From: Micromonospora yangpuensis
GTDB taxonomy: Bacteria > Actinomycetota > Actinomycetes > Mycobacteriales > Micromonosporaceae
DNA length: 64,000 bases
Direction of reading: 5' to 3'
Assembly (NCBI RefSeq): GCF_900091615.1
Contig: NZ_FMIA01000002.1
Coordinates: 186,001 to 250,000, forward strand
Each line of letters begins with the position of its first letter. The stretch's first letter is position 1. Of this stretch, positions 25,773-34,614 are shown in pieces. The position numbers and the translations under genes are program-made. Under the pieces are notes generated by a model, which worked only from the letters and a program-made list of their open reading frames with translations, made no database searches and had not been told where the DNA came from.

Positions 25773-26839
25773 GCCGGCACCCACTTGCCGACGTTGGCCT
25801 CGTGGATCTCTCGCATGATCATCGGTACGTCGTACACCTGTTTCCAGTCGGGGTAGTCAGTCTGGAACGCCTCGTTCGAGCCGATCCACCACTTGTGGTC
25901 GCCGATCCGGTTGGCCTCGACGTACTCGGTGCGCATCTCCTCGCCGGTGATCTGCTCGGCCAGTGCGAACGCCTCGCGGTTGGAGGTGTTGGAGTGCCGG
26001 CCACCGCCGAGGTTGTAGACCGCCGCCGAGCGCGGGTTGCGGAAGAAGGCCTCGAACGCCGAGACCACGTCCGAGCTGTGGATCGCGTCCCGGACCTGCT
26101 TGCCCTGGTACCCGAAGATCTTGTACGTCCGGCGTTCCATGTTGGCCCGCATCACGTACCCGAGGAAACCGTGCAGCTCGGTCGCGGAGTGCGCCGGGCC
26201 GGTCAGCGTGCCGCCCCGGAAGCAGGCGGTACGCATGCCGAAGTACCGGCCGTACTCCTGCACCATCACGTCGGCGGCGACCTTCGAGGCCCCGAAGACC
26301 GAGTGCAGGCAGGCGTCGATCGACATGTCCTCCCGGATGCCCTGCTCGTACGGGTGCCCCGGCTCGATCTCCCACCGGGTCTCCCGCTCCACCAGCGGCA
26401 GGCTGTTCGGGCGGTCGCCGTAGACCTTGTTGGTCGAGCAGTGGATCACCGGCGTCTCGACGCAGTGTTCCCGGACGTTCTGCAGCACGTTCAGCGTGCC
26501 GCCGGCGTTGACGTCGAAGTCGGTGAAGGGATCGCGCACCGCCCAGTCGTGCGACGGCTGCGCGGCAGTGTGGATCACCACAGCGATCTCGCGGCCGTAC
26601 CGCGCGAAGAGCTTCGCCATCGAGTCCCGGTCGCGGATGTCGATGCTGTGGTGCGAGTACGCCGACCCCAGCTCGTCGGTGAGCTGACGGACGTTCCAGG
26701 CGGTCGACGCCTCGGCGCCGAAGAACTCCTGGCGCATGTCGTTGTCGATGCCGACGACGTCCAGACCGAGGCCGGCGAAGTGTCGTACCGCCTCTGATCC
26801 GATCAGACCGCCGGATCCGGTCACCAACGCGACACTCAC
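25769..26839 (-). CDS. NAD-dependent sugar epimerase (CDP-paratose 2-epimerase-like)
   Basis: The 356-residue extended SDR protein has the nucleotide-binding [14 protein letters not shown] at residues 8-21, [15 protein letters not shown] near residue 90 and [13 protein letters not shown] at residue 134. The sequence around [12 protein letters not shown] resembles CDP-paratose 2-epimerases (RfbE). The usual YxxxK catalytic pair reads F182-G-A-S-K186, so the canonical tyrosine is phenylalanine. Either another residue serves as the acid/base or the mechanism differs. It forms an operon with the GT26 gene downstream, so its product may be the donor sugar for that enzyme. Start ATG 26839. Confidence 0.85.
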   Translation of the reverse strand: MSVALVTGSGGLIGSEAVRHFAGLGLDVVGIDNDMRQEFFGAEASTAWNVRQLTDELGSAYSHHSIDIRDRDSMAKLFARYGREIAVVIHTAAQPSHDWAVRDPFTDFDVNAGGTLNVLQNVREHCVETPVIHCSTNKVYGDRPNSLPLVERETRWEIEPGHPYEQGIREDMSIDACLHSVFGASKVAADVMVQEYGRYFGMRTACFRGGTLTGPAHSATELHGFLGYVMRANMERRTYKIFGYQGKQVRDAIHSSDVVSAFEAFFRNPRSAAVYNLGGGRHSNTSNREAFALAEQITGEEMRTEYVEANRIGDHKWWIGSNEAFQTDYPDWKQVYDVPMIMREIHEANVGKWVPA

Positions 26840-26983
26840 TCGCCACTCCTGGGTTCGGACGCTGGAGAAACCACCGGAGCATAGCGCGGTGTCCGATACG
26901 CCCCAGCGTGGAGCTTGGCCGGCCGTCCCGCCCCGACCTACCCCCGTGGCGGCCGGCCTAACGGGTGGCGTCGCCCGGAACGA

Positions 26984-27017
26984 AGCAGGGGCCCCGCATC
27001 GCTGCGGAGCCCCTGCT
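26984..27017 (-). terminator. Terminator of tRNA-Leu
   Basis: A 15-bp stem with one mismatch (26984-26998 with 27003-27017) and a 4-base loop lies 4 bases beyond the 3' end of the tRNA gene on the minus strand. Confidence 0.75.
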
Positions 27018-27020
27018 CAG

Positions 27021-27106
27021 TGGTGGGGATGGGGGGAGTTGAACCCCCACGTCCTTTCGGACACACGGACCTGAACCGTGCGCGTCTGCCATTCCGCCAC
27101 ATCCCC
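27021..27106 (-). tRNA. tRNA-Leu (anticodon CAG), CCA encoded
   Basis: On the minus strand, GGGGATG at the 5' end (27106) pairs with CATCCCC followed by discriminator A (27024) and an encoded CCA (27021-27023). The anticodon stem-loop has CAG at 27073-27071. A long variable arm (TGTCCGAAAGGACG) marks a class II tRNA, and the T-loop GTTCAACTC is present. A tRNA-Leu beside fhaA is conserved in mycobacteria too. Confidence 0.95.
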
Positions 27107-27340
27107 GTGGCATGACCCGGAACACCCTAGCCGCTGCGGTCCCGCTGTCTCCAGCGAGCCCGGCAGATACTACGCTGTCCCTGGCGCTTGCCACGATCGG
27201 TTACCGTTCGTGGCGGACGAAAGAGTAGCACGACAGCATTGGCCCGTCCGAGCGGGCCGACGACAGGCGGCCGAGCGGCGTGTGAGCTGCGCGCGCTTCG
27301 GCCGGATACCATCATGTCCTCGGGACCCGAGGAGGAGCCG

Positions 27341-28117
27341 GTGAGCGTGCTGCAACGCTTCGAGAAGCGACTGGAAGGCCTGGTCGAAGGGGCCTTCGCC
27401 AAGGTCTTCAAAGGGGTGGTCCACCCCGTGGAGATCCTCAACGCCATGCAGCGGGAGGCCGAGGCGCACAAGGCGATCCTGGCCGGTGGGCGCACGTTGG
27501 TGCCCAACCGCTACGTGATCGATCTCTCGCCGTACGACCACAGCAGGTTGGCACCGTACGCCGCCGCACTGGCCCAGGAGCTGGCCCAGTCGCAGGCGGA
27601 GTTCATCGGTGAGCAGGCCTGGACGGTCTACGGCGACGTGATCGTCGAGATCGAGCGGGGCGAGGGCCTGGACACCGGTATGTTCCGGGTCACCGCCGAG
27701 GTCTACACCGGGGGTGACGTCGCCCCGGTCTCGGCCCCCGGCTACGACCAGGGCGGATACGACGCCGGCCCGCCCGGTTACCCCTCCTACGACCAGGGTG
27801 GTGGCTACGGCCCGCCACCCGGGCACGGTGGCGGTCGCAACGTGCGACTGGTCTCCGGCGACGGCCGTACCTATCCCCTGCAGATGGGTTCGACGGTGAT
27901 AGGGCGTGGTGATCAGGCCAACCTGCGACTGCCGGACGTCGGCATCTCCCGGCGACACGCCCGGCTGGACTTCGACGGTGGGCAGGTTGTGCTGACCGAC
28001 CTCGGATCGACCAACGGCACCATGGTCAACGGGCAGCGGGTCTCCGCCGTCGCGCTGAACCCCGGTGACATGATCCAGCTCGGCACCACCACGCTCACCT
28101 TCCGCGTGGACGGCTAG
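27341..28117 (+). CDS. fhaA: FhaA, FHA-domain protein with DUF3662
   Basis: The 258-residue protein has the N-terminal DUF3662 domain (LQRFEKRLEGLVEGAFAKVF at residues 4-23, then VHPVEILNAMQREA), a Gly/Tyr/Pro-rich linker with GGYDAGPPGYPSYDQGGGYG near residue 145, and a C-terminal FHA domain with GSTVIGRGDQANLRLPD and the phosphothreonine-binding SRRHARL and GSTNGTMVNG motifs. It reads phosphorylated partners of the Ser/Thr kinases, in mycobacteria MviN and PBP-related targets. GTG 27341 has GAGGAGGAG upstream. It is the first gene of the seven-gene kinase/wall operon. Confidence 0.95.
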   Translation: MSVLQRFEKRLEGLVEGAFAKVFKGVVHPVEILNAMQREAEAHKAILAGGRTLVPNRYVIDLSPYDHSRLAPYAAALAQELAQSQAEFIGEQAWTVYGDVIVEIERGEGLDTGMFRVTAEVYTGGDVAPVSAPGYDQGGYDAGPPGYPSYDQGGGYGPPPGHGGGRNVRLVSGDGRTYPLQMGSTVIGRGDQANLRLPDVGISRRHARLDFDGGQVVLTDLGSTNGTMVNGQRVSAVALNPGDMIQLGTTTLTFRVDG

Positions 28118-28122
28118 CCGCC

Positions 28123-28611
28123 TTGCCGGAACTCGTCATCACGGTCGCCCGGTTCGGGTTCCTGATCCTGCTCTGGATCTTCGTCTTCACGGTGGTCGGT
28201 GTGATCCGTCGGGACCTCTTCGCGGGTGCCCGGTCGGGTCGACTGGTGGCCGCGCCGCGTGCGGTGGGTGCCTCGACCGGACAGCCGCCGGCCAAGCAGG
28301 CGAAGGTCAAGCGGGGCAGGGCCGCGCACCAGTTGGTGGTGACCGCCGGTCAGCTGGCCGGCACCCGAATCACCCTGGGCGAGGCCCAGATCACCATCGG
28401 TCGGGCCGAGGACTCCACGCTCGTCATCACCGACGACTACGCCTCGGCGCGACACGCCCGACTGCTGCCGCGTGACGGGCAGTGGTTCGTCGAGGACCTC
28501 GGATCGACTAACGGCACCTACCTCGATCGCGCTAAGGTCACCGGACCAACCCCCGTCCCCCTCGGCGTGCCGATCCGGATCGGCCGCACCTCTCTCGAAT
28601 TACGGCCATGA
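28123..28611 (+). CDS. fhaB: FhaB, membrane-anchored FHA protein
   Basis: The 162-residue protein has an N-terminal transmembrane helix (residues 8-28, FGFLILLWIFVFTVVGVI), a basic linker and a C-terminal FHA domain with ITIGRAEDSTLVITDDYASARHARL split across residues 90-114 and the GSTNGTYLDR loop at about 126. It starts with TTG 28123, 5 bases after the fhaA stop. FhaB/FipA-type proteins link kinase signalling to division and stress. The stop overlaps pstP by 4 bases. Confidence 0.95.
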   Translation: MPELVITVARFGFLILLWIFVFTVVGVIRRDLFAGARSGRLVAAPRAVGASTGQPPAKQAKVKRGRAAHQLVVTAGQLAGTRITLGEAQITIGRAEDSTLVITDDYASARHARLLPRDGQWFVEDLGSTNGTYLDRAKVTGPTPVPLGVPIRIGRTSLELRP

Positions 28612-30032
28612 CTCTGACCCTGCGCTATGCGGCCCACAGCGACCGCGGTCTGATCCGAGACGGAAACCAGGACTCCGTCTACGCCGGGCCGCGGCTTCTC
28701 GCCGTCGCCGACGGCATGGGCGGCATGGCCGCCGGTGACGTCGCCAGCAACATCGTCATCGGTGCCCTGGCGCCGCTCGACGAGGACGTCCCCGGGGACG
28801 CGCTCGTCGACGCGTTGCGTTCCGCCGTCGGCACCGCCAACCAACAGCTCCGCGACACCGTGGAGGCCAATCCCCAACTGGAGGGGATGGGCACCACGCT
28901 GACCGCGACCCTCTTCTCCGGCAGCAAGATCGGGATGGTCCACATCGGGGACTCCCGGGCCTACCTGCAGCGCAACGGCGAGTTCGCGCAGATCACCAAG
29001 GACGACACGTACGTCCAGATGCTCGTCGACGAGGGGCGGATCAGCCCCGAGGAGGCGAGCAGCCACCCGCAGCGGTCCCTGCTCACCCGGGCGCTGGACG
29101 GCCGCGACATCGACCCGGAGTACAGCGTCCGCCAGGTGCTCACCGGCGACCGCTACCTGATCTGCAGCGACGGCCTCTCCGGTGTGGTCAGTGCCGAGAC
29201 CATCGCCGACACCATGCGGGAGTACACCGACCCGCAGCAGTGCGTCGAGCGGCTGGTGCAACTCGCGCTGCGCGGCGGTGGCCCGGACAACATCACGGTC
29301 ATCATCGCCGACGCCACCGACCGGGACATCGTCGAGGCGGCCCCGATCGTGGGTGGCGCCGCCGCCCGGGACCGGGGGATGGCCACCTCCGCCGACGTCT
29401 CCACGCCGGCCGCCCGGGCCTCGGCGCTCTCCGCCCCCCGACCGCCGGCGCCGGAGGACTCCTCGAACAGCCGGGACGACGAGCCGGAGCGCCCCAAGCG
29501 CCGTCCGGTCCGTACCGCCGCGATGCTGGCGGCGTTGCTTGTCATCCTCGGTGGTGGCCTCTTCGCCGGGTGGAGCTACACCCAGCGGCAGTACTACGTC
29601 GGAGCCACCGACGAGGGGCAGCTCGCCGTCTTCCGGGGGGTGCCCGGCCAGGTAGCCGGAATGGACCTGTCCACCCTGCACTCCACCAGCCCGGCCCGGC
29701 TGGACGATCTCACCCTGGCCGCCCAGGAGCAGGTCAAGCAGGGCATCCAGGCCAGCAACGAGCCGGACGCCGTCCGTCGACTGGCCGACCTGACCAACGA
29801 CGACCCGACCAACCCGAACCTCAAGCCGGTCTGCCCGCCGAGCCCGGTGCCGACCCCGGAGGTCACCGCCTCCCCCGAAGCGCCGGCCTCGCCGGCGGCC
29901 AGCGGACGGCCGACCCCCCGGGGCACGGCGGCCAGCCCGTCCCGACCGGCCCCGACCCCCACGCCCGAGGTGCTCCCCTCCGACCTGGCCCCGCCGGTGC
30001 TCGACCCGGCGGGCTGCCGGCCGGCCGAGTGA
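28608..30032 (+). CDS. pstP: PstP, PP2C-type Ser/Thr phosphatase
   Basis: This metal-dependent phosphatase dephosphorylates PknA/PknB and their substrates. The 474-residue protein has the PP2C core with SDRGLIRDGNQDSVY at residues 9-23, VADGMGGMAAGD near residue 35, IGDSRAYL near residue 115, SDGLSGVV near residue 187 and GGPDNITVI near residue 223, which together supply the metal-binding aspartates. A transmembrane helix sits at about residues 305-325. An extracellular domain rich in Pro/Thr follows (TPTPEV). It starts at ATG 28608, overlapping fhaB. The catalytic domain is cytoplasmic. Confidence 0.96.
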   Translation: MTLTLRYAAHSDRGLIRDGNQDSVYAGPRLLAVADGMGGMAAGDVASNIVIGALAPLDEDVPGDALVDALRSAVGTANQQLRDTVEANPQLEGMGTTLTATLFSGSKIGMVHIGDSRAYLQRNGEFAQITKDDTYVQMLVDEGRISPEEASSHPQRSLLTRALDGRDIDPEYSVRQVLTGDRYLICSDGLSGVVSAETIADTMREYTDPQQCVERLVQLALRGGGPDNITVIIADATDRDIVEAAPIVGGAAARDRGMATSADVSTPAARASALSAPRPPAPEDSSNSRDDEPERPKRRPVRTAAMLAALLVILGGGLFAGWSYTQRQYYVGATDEGQLAVFRGVPGQVAGMDLSTLHSTSPARLDDLTLAAQEQVKQGIQASNEPDAVRRLADLTNDDPTNPNLKPVCPPSPVPTPEVTASPEAPASPAASGRPTPRGTAASPSRPAPTPTPEVLPSDLAPPVLDPAGCRPAE

Positions 30033-30060
30033 GCGCCGGCACCAACCCTAGGGACGACGC

Positions 30061-31551
30061 GTGACCGCAGCGGCCAACCCGGCAAGCTCGCCCGTGACGA
30101 CGGGCGGGCAGTCCGGCGTACGCCTCGCCCGGTCCCGGCGCAACTCCGAGCTGTGGCTGCTCCTGCTGGCGATGGTGCTGGTCGCCGCCTACCAGGCGAC
30201 CATCGAGGCGACGCTGCTCGACACGATCACCGCGGACTTCTGGATCCCGGCGGCGGCGCTGGGTGCGGTCTTCCTCGGTCTGCACCTGGTCATCCGGTTC
30301 CTGGCCCCGTTCGCCGATCCGGCCCTGCTGCCGGCGGTCGCCCTGCTCAACGGCATCGGGGTGGGCTACCTGCGCCGGATCGACCTGGACAACGCCGCAC
30401 CGGCCCAACGGGACGACCTGGCCATCTTCGCCGGCATCGGTGGCCGGCAGCTCGCCTGGACGCTGATCTCGGTGCTCCTCGCCGCCGGGCTGCTCGCGCT
30501 GGTGCGCGACCACCGCTCGGTCTCCCGGTACGCGTACACCCTGGGGCTGGCCGGCATCGTGCTGGTGCTGATCCCGGCGGTGCTGCCGGCGAGCATGTCG
30601 GAGATCAACGGCGCGAAGCTCTGGATCCGGATCGGCAGCTTCTCCATCCAGCCCGGTGAGTTCGCCAAGCTGGCGCTGCTGGTCTTCTTCGCCTACTACC
30701 TGGTCCGCAAGCGGGAGGTGCTCTCGCTGGCCAGTCGGCGCTTCCTCGGCGTCGACTTCCCCCGGGGCCGCGACCTCGGTCCGGTCCTGGTGGTCTGGGC
30801 CGTCAGCCTCATGGTGCTCATCTTCCAGAAGGACCTGGGCACCTCGCTGCTGTACTTCGGCATGTTCGTGGTGACCCTCTACATCGCCACCGAACGGGTC
30901 AGCTGGCTGATCATCGGTCTGCTGCTCTTCTCCGTCGGGGCCTACCTGGCGTACTTCCTCGGCAGCACCGTCGGCGGCCCGTTCGCCAACTTCTACGTCC
31001 GGGCCGAGATCTGGCTGGACCCGTTCGCCGACCCCACCGACAAGGGTTACCAACTGGTCCAGGGGCTGCTCGCGCTCGGCACCGGCGGGCTCTTCGGTGC
31101 CGGTCCGGGCGGCGGTGAGCCGGGCATCCTCCCCGAGGTGGAGAACGACTTCATCTTCGCCGGCATCGGCGAGGAGATCGGCCTGTTCGGGCTCTCCGCG
31201 CTGCTCGTGGTCTACCTGCTGATCGTGGTACGCGGCCTGCGGGCCGCCCTGGAGGTCCGGGACTCGTTCGGCAAGCTCGTCGCCGGTGGTCTCTCCTTCA
31301 CCCTCGGTCTGCAGGTCTTCGTGATCGTCGGTGGGATCAGCGGTCTCATCCCGCTCACCGGCCAGACCACCCCGTTCCTGTCCGCCGGTGGCTCGTCGCT
31401 GATGGCGAACTGGCTGCTCATCGCGGTGCTGCTGCGGGTCTCCGATGCGGCCCGCCGTCCGGTCGTCACCGGTGGTGGGCCGTCCGCCCGACCCGGTGGC
31501 GGCCCGCCGGAGCAGTTGCACGGCGCCAAGACGGAGGTGATCCGCCCGTGA
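30061..31551 (+). CDS. rodA: RodA/FtsW-family SEDS glycosyltransferase
   Basis: The 496-residue polytopic protein has about ten to twelve transmembrane helices. SEDS landmarks include GAKLWIRIGSFSIQPGEFAK near residue 185, QKDLGTSLLYFG near residue 259 and ENDFIFAGIGEEIGLFG near residue 361, followed by LIPLTGQTTPFLSAGGSS near residue 426. SEDS proteins polymerise lipid II glycan strands with a partner class B PBP, here encoded by the next gene. It starts at GTG 30061. Its stop overlaps pbpA by 4 bases. Confidence 0.95.
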   Translation: MTAAANPASSPVTTGGQSGVRLARSRRNSELWLLLLAMVLVAAYQATIEATLLDTITADFWIPAAALGAVFLGLHLVIRFLAPFADPALLPAVALLNGIGVGYLRRIDLDNAAPAQRDDLAIFAGIGGRQLAWTLISVLLAAGLLALVRDHRSVSRYAYTLGLAGIVLVLIPAVLPASMSEINGAKLWIRIGSFSIQPGEFAKLALLVFFAYYLVRKREVLSLASRRFLGVDFPRGRDLGPVLVVWAVSLMVLIFQKDLGTSLLYFGMFVVTLYIATERVSWLIIGLLLFSVGAYLAYFLGSTVGGPFANFYVRAEIWLDPFADPTDKGYQLVQGLLALGTGGLFGAGPGGGEPGILPEVENDFIFAGIGEEIGLFGLSALLVVYLLIVVRGLRAALEVRDSFGKLVAGGLSFTLGLQVFVIVGGISGLIPLTGQTTPFLSAGGSSLMANWLLIAVLLRVSDAARRPVVTGGGPSARPGGGPPEQLHGAKTEVIRP

Positions 31552-33053
31552 ACGCACCCCTGCGTCGTGTCGGTGTGGTGGCTATGGTCCTGTTCGGCCT
31601 GCTCTTCGCCAACCTGAACTGGGTCCAGGCGTACAAGGCCGACGACTACCGCACCAGCGACTACAACGGTCGGGTCCAGGTCGCCGAGTACGAGCGCCGG
31701 CGCGGCAACATCGAGGCCGGCGGGACGGCCCTGGCGACCAGCAAGGCCACCGACGGCAACCTGAAGTACCTGCGTACCTACCCGGCCGGGGCGCAGTACG
31801 CCCACGTGCTCGGCTACAAGCCGGTGAACCTCGGTGACACCGGCATCGAGCGGCTGGAGAACGACTTCCTCGCCGGTACCAGCGACCAGTTGATCGCCAA
31901 CCGGGTGAAGGACATGTTCACCGGGGACGAGAGCGGCGGCGGCAACGTGCTGCTCACCCTCTCCCGGCAGGCGCAGAAGGCCGCGTACGAGGGGCTGCGC
32001 GAGAACCGCAACAACGTGAGCAAGGGTGCGGCGATCGCCATCGACCCGCGTACCGGCGCGGTGCAGGCGCTGGTCTCCATGCCGAGCTTCGACCCTAACC
32101 CGCTGGCCAGCCACGACACCCGGGAGGCCAGCGCGGCGTACAACAAGCTGGAGCAGGACGAGGACGGTCCGCTGCGCAACCGGGCGTTGGCCGAGGTCCT
32201 GCCGCCGGGCTCCACCTTCAAGATCGTGGTGGCCGCCGCCGCGCTGGAGGACGGGGTTGGTCAGCAGACCCAGATCCCGGCCGGGTCGAGCTGGCGGGCC
32301 TCCACCGGCGGTAACACGATCACCAACGCCGCACCGTCGATCTGCCCCGAGCGGCAGGTCACCCTGCTCAACGCGGTCACCGAGTCGTGCAACACCGGCT
32401 TCGCCCAGCTCGGCGTCCGGCTCGGCGCCGAGACGATCAAGGAGAAGGCCCGGCAGTTCGGCTTCGAGCAGGAGGACCTCACCGTCGGGCACCTCGGCGA
32501 GGGGGGCGTCCCGGTGGCGGCCAGCCGGACCGGCGACATCCAGAACCCCGACGGCGGAACCGACGAGGCGGCACTCGGCCAGTCCTCGATCGGCCAGCGG
32601 GACGTCCGGATGACCCCGTTGCAGGGCGCGCTGATCGCCGGCGCGGTCGCCAACGGCGGTAGCCAGATGCGGCCGCACCTGGTCCGCCAGCTCCTCGCCC
32701 CGGACCGCACCACCACCTACTACACCGCCAAGCCGCGCGAGCTGCGTCAGCCGGTGAGCGGGCAGGTCGCCGGCGACCTGCGGGACATGATGGTCAACGT
32801 GGTCCGGGAGGGCACCGGCCGCAACGCCGCGTTCCGCGGCTACACCGTCGGCGGCAAGACCGGTACCGCCCAGTCCGGCCCGGACACCCGCGACCACGGC
32901 TGGTTCATCGGCTTCGCGCTGGACAAGAACGGTACGCCGGTCTCCGCGGTCTGCGTGGTGCTGGAGGAGGCCGGGCCGGGCGGCAGCGCCGAGGCGGCGC
33001 GGATCGCCGGCCAGATAATGCAGGCGGCCGTCGCCGACACGGGGGGCCGCTGA
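31548..33053 (+). CDS. pbpA: PbpA, class B penicillin-binding protein (transpeptidase)
   Basis: The 501-residue protein has one N-terminal membrane helix (residues 8-26), a dimerisation domain and a transpeptidase domain with active-site Ser222 in STFK, Ser280-Cys-Asn as the SxN motif and Lys437 in KTGTA. It cross-links peptides on strands made by the RodA-type partner. GTG 31548 overlaps the rodA stop (GTGA). Length and motif spacing are normal for actinobacterial PbpA. One base separates its stop from pknA. Confidence 0.96.
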   Translation: MNAPLRRVGVVAMVLFGLLFANLNWVQAYKADDYRTSDYNGRVQVAEYERRRGNIEAGGTALATSKATDGNLKYLRTYPAGAQYAHVLGYKPVNLGDTGIERLENDFLAGTSDQLIANRVKDMFTGDESGGGNVLLTLSRQAQKAAYEGLRENRNNVSKGAAIAIDPRTGAVQALVSMPSFDPNPLASHDTREASAAYNKLEQDEDGPLRNRALAEVLPPGSTFKIVVAAAALEDGVGQQTQIPAGSSWRASTGGNTITNAAPSICPERQVTLLNAVTESCNTGFAQLGVRLGAETIKEKARQFGFEQEDLTVGHLGEGGVPVAASRTGDIQNPDGGTDEAALGQSSIGQRDVRMTPLQGALIAGAVANGGSQMRPHLVRQLLAPDRTTTYYTAKPRELRQPVSGQVAGDLRDMMVNVVREGTGRNAAFRGYTVGGKTGTAQSGPDTRDHGWFIGFALDKNGTPVSAVCVVLEEAGPGGSAEAARIAGQIMQAAVADTGGR

Positions 33054-33054
33054 C

Positions 33055-34614
33055 ATGCTCAGCCCTGGCGTTCAGCTCGGCAACCGGTACCGCCTCGACG
33101 AGCGGATCGCCAGCGGTGGCATGGGTGATGTCTGGCGCGGCACCGACCAGGTCCTCGGTCGTACGGTGGCGGTCAAGAGCCTGCTCCCCGCGCTGATGGA
33201 CGATCCGGGCTTCGCCGAGCGGTTCCGGGGCGAGGCCCGGACCATGGCCACCATCAACCACCCGGGGGTCGTCGACGTCTACGACTTCGGCAGCGACCAG
33301 CAGATCGCCTTCCTGGTGATGGAGTACGTCGAGGGTGACGCCCTCGCCGCCACCCTCAACCGGGTCGGCCGGCTCACCCCGGCCCGGACGATGGCCCTGG
33401 TCGCGCAGGCCGCCGACGCGTTGCACGCCGCGCACGAGAAGGGCATCGTGCACCGGGACGTGAAGCCGGGCAACCTGCTGGTCCGCCCGAACGGCACCCT
33501 GGTGCTCACCGACTTCGGTATCGCGCGCTCGGACATGGTGGGGCAGCTGACCGCCGCTGGATCGGTGCTCGGCACCGCGTCGTACATCTCGCCGGAGCAG
33601 GCCACCGGCGCGGTCGCCACGCCCGCCTCCGACGTGTACGCCCTCGGTGTGGTCGCGTACCAGTGCCTGGCCGGCCGGCGCCCGTTCGAGGGTGACAACC
33701 CGCTGGAGATCGCCATGAAGCACGTCCGGGACAATCCCCGGGCGCTGCCCCGCGACATCCCGCCACCGGTCCGTTCGATCGTGGAACGGGCCATGGCCAA
33801 GGACCCGAAGGCGCGGTGGCAGAGCGCCGCCGCGCTGGCCGGGGTGGCCCGCCAGGCCAAGCAGCTACTGTCCCAGCAGAACCGGGGCGGCGGTCCCGCC
33901 GGTCCGATCTCCGCCGCTCCGGCCTCGCCGGCCGCGCCGCCGCCCGGCCGGGCCCAGGTGCCCGCCCGGCAGCAGCCCCGCCCGCCGGTCTCGGCCCAGC
34001 CGCTCTCACCCGTGGCCCAGCAGCACGGAGCCCAGCAGCACCGGCCGCCGGCGGCCCAGCAACACGGTTCGCCCGCGGCCCAGCAGTATCGGCCGCCGGC
34101 GGCGCAGCAGCTCCGCCCACCCGGGATGGCCCAGCAGCATCGCCCGCAGCCGGCGCTTCCGCAGCCCCGGCCGCCGATCGTGGCCCGCCCGCCGGCCGGG
34201 GCCCACCTGCCGGGTCCGCTGGCCGGGCAGCCCGCCCGCCCGCAGCAGCCGCAGCGGGCACCCTCGACCCCGCCGCAGGGTTTCCCGCCGAACCAGCATC
34301 CGATGCCGCAACCCCCCGGACGTCCCCTCGGGTACGCTCGGCCGCCGGCGCCCCAGGCCGCCCCGCGCCGGTCCAGCTCCGCGATGGTGCTGATCGTCAT
34401 CCTGCTGGCCGCGGTGGTCCTGCTCTGCTCCGGAATTGTCACCTACTCCAACAAGATGGCGCTGGCCGGGGAGCCGGCCGTACCGAGCGTCACGGTCGGT
34501 GTGCTGGCTGGCGGTGGACGCGACGATCCGGCCCAGACGCCGTACCGTCGGATGGAACGGATCCTGCCGGTGGACGGCGACACGACGACGAGCGAAGGAC
34601 GACAGACGCGATGA
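33055..34614 (+). CDS. pknA: PknA-type Ser/Thr protein kinase
   Basis: The 519-residue membrane kinase has an N-terminal kinase domain (1-275) with glycine loop ASGGMGDVWRG, ATP-binding Lys41, catalytic Asp135 in HRDVKPGNLL, and the DFGIA motif. A Pro/Gln/Ala-rich juxtamembrane linker of about 150 residues contains AAQQHG-type repeats. One transmembrane helix (about residues 443-462) and a short extracellular tail of about 55 residues follow. It has no PASTA domains, as in other PknA proteins. It phosphorylates division and wall-synthesis proteins. The stop overlaps pknB by 4 bases. Confidence 0.95.
   Translation: MLSPGVQLGNRYRLDERIASGGMGDVWRGTDQVLGRTVAVKSLLPALMDDPGFAERFRGEARTMATINHPGVVDVYDFGSDQQIAFLVMEYVEGDALAATLNRVGRLTPARTMALVAQAADALHAAHEKGIVHRDVKPGNLLVRPNGTLVLTDFGIARSDMVGQLTAAGSVLGTASYISPEQATGAVATPASDVYALGVVAYQCLAGRRPFEGDNPLEIAMKHVRDNPRALPRDIPPPVRSIVERAMAKDPKARWQSAAALAGVARQAKQLLSQQNRGGGPAGPISAAPASPAAPPPGRAQVPARQQPRPPVSAQPLSPVAQQHGAQQHRPPAAQQHGSPAAQQYRPPAAQQLRPPGMAQQHRPQPALPQPRPPIVARPPAGAHLPGPLAGQPARPQQPQRAPSTPPQGFPPNQHPMPQPPGRPLGYARPPAPQAAPRRSSSAMVLIVILLAAVVLLCSGIVTYSNKMALAGEPAVPSVTVGVLAGGGRDDPAQTPYRRMERILPVDGDTTTSEGRQTR

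Noticed and set aside
26840..27340. Integrative element attached to the tRNA-Leu gene
   Set aside because: No integrase or duplicated tRNA 3' end is visible, and the tRNA/fhaA junction is the conserved core arrangement.
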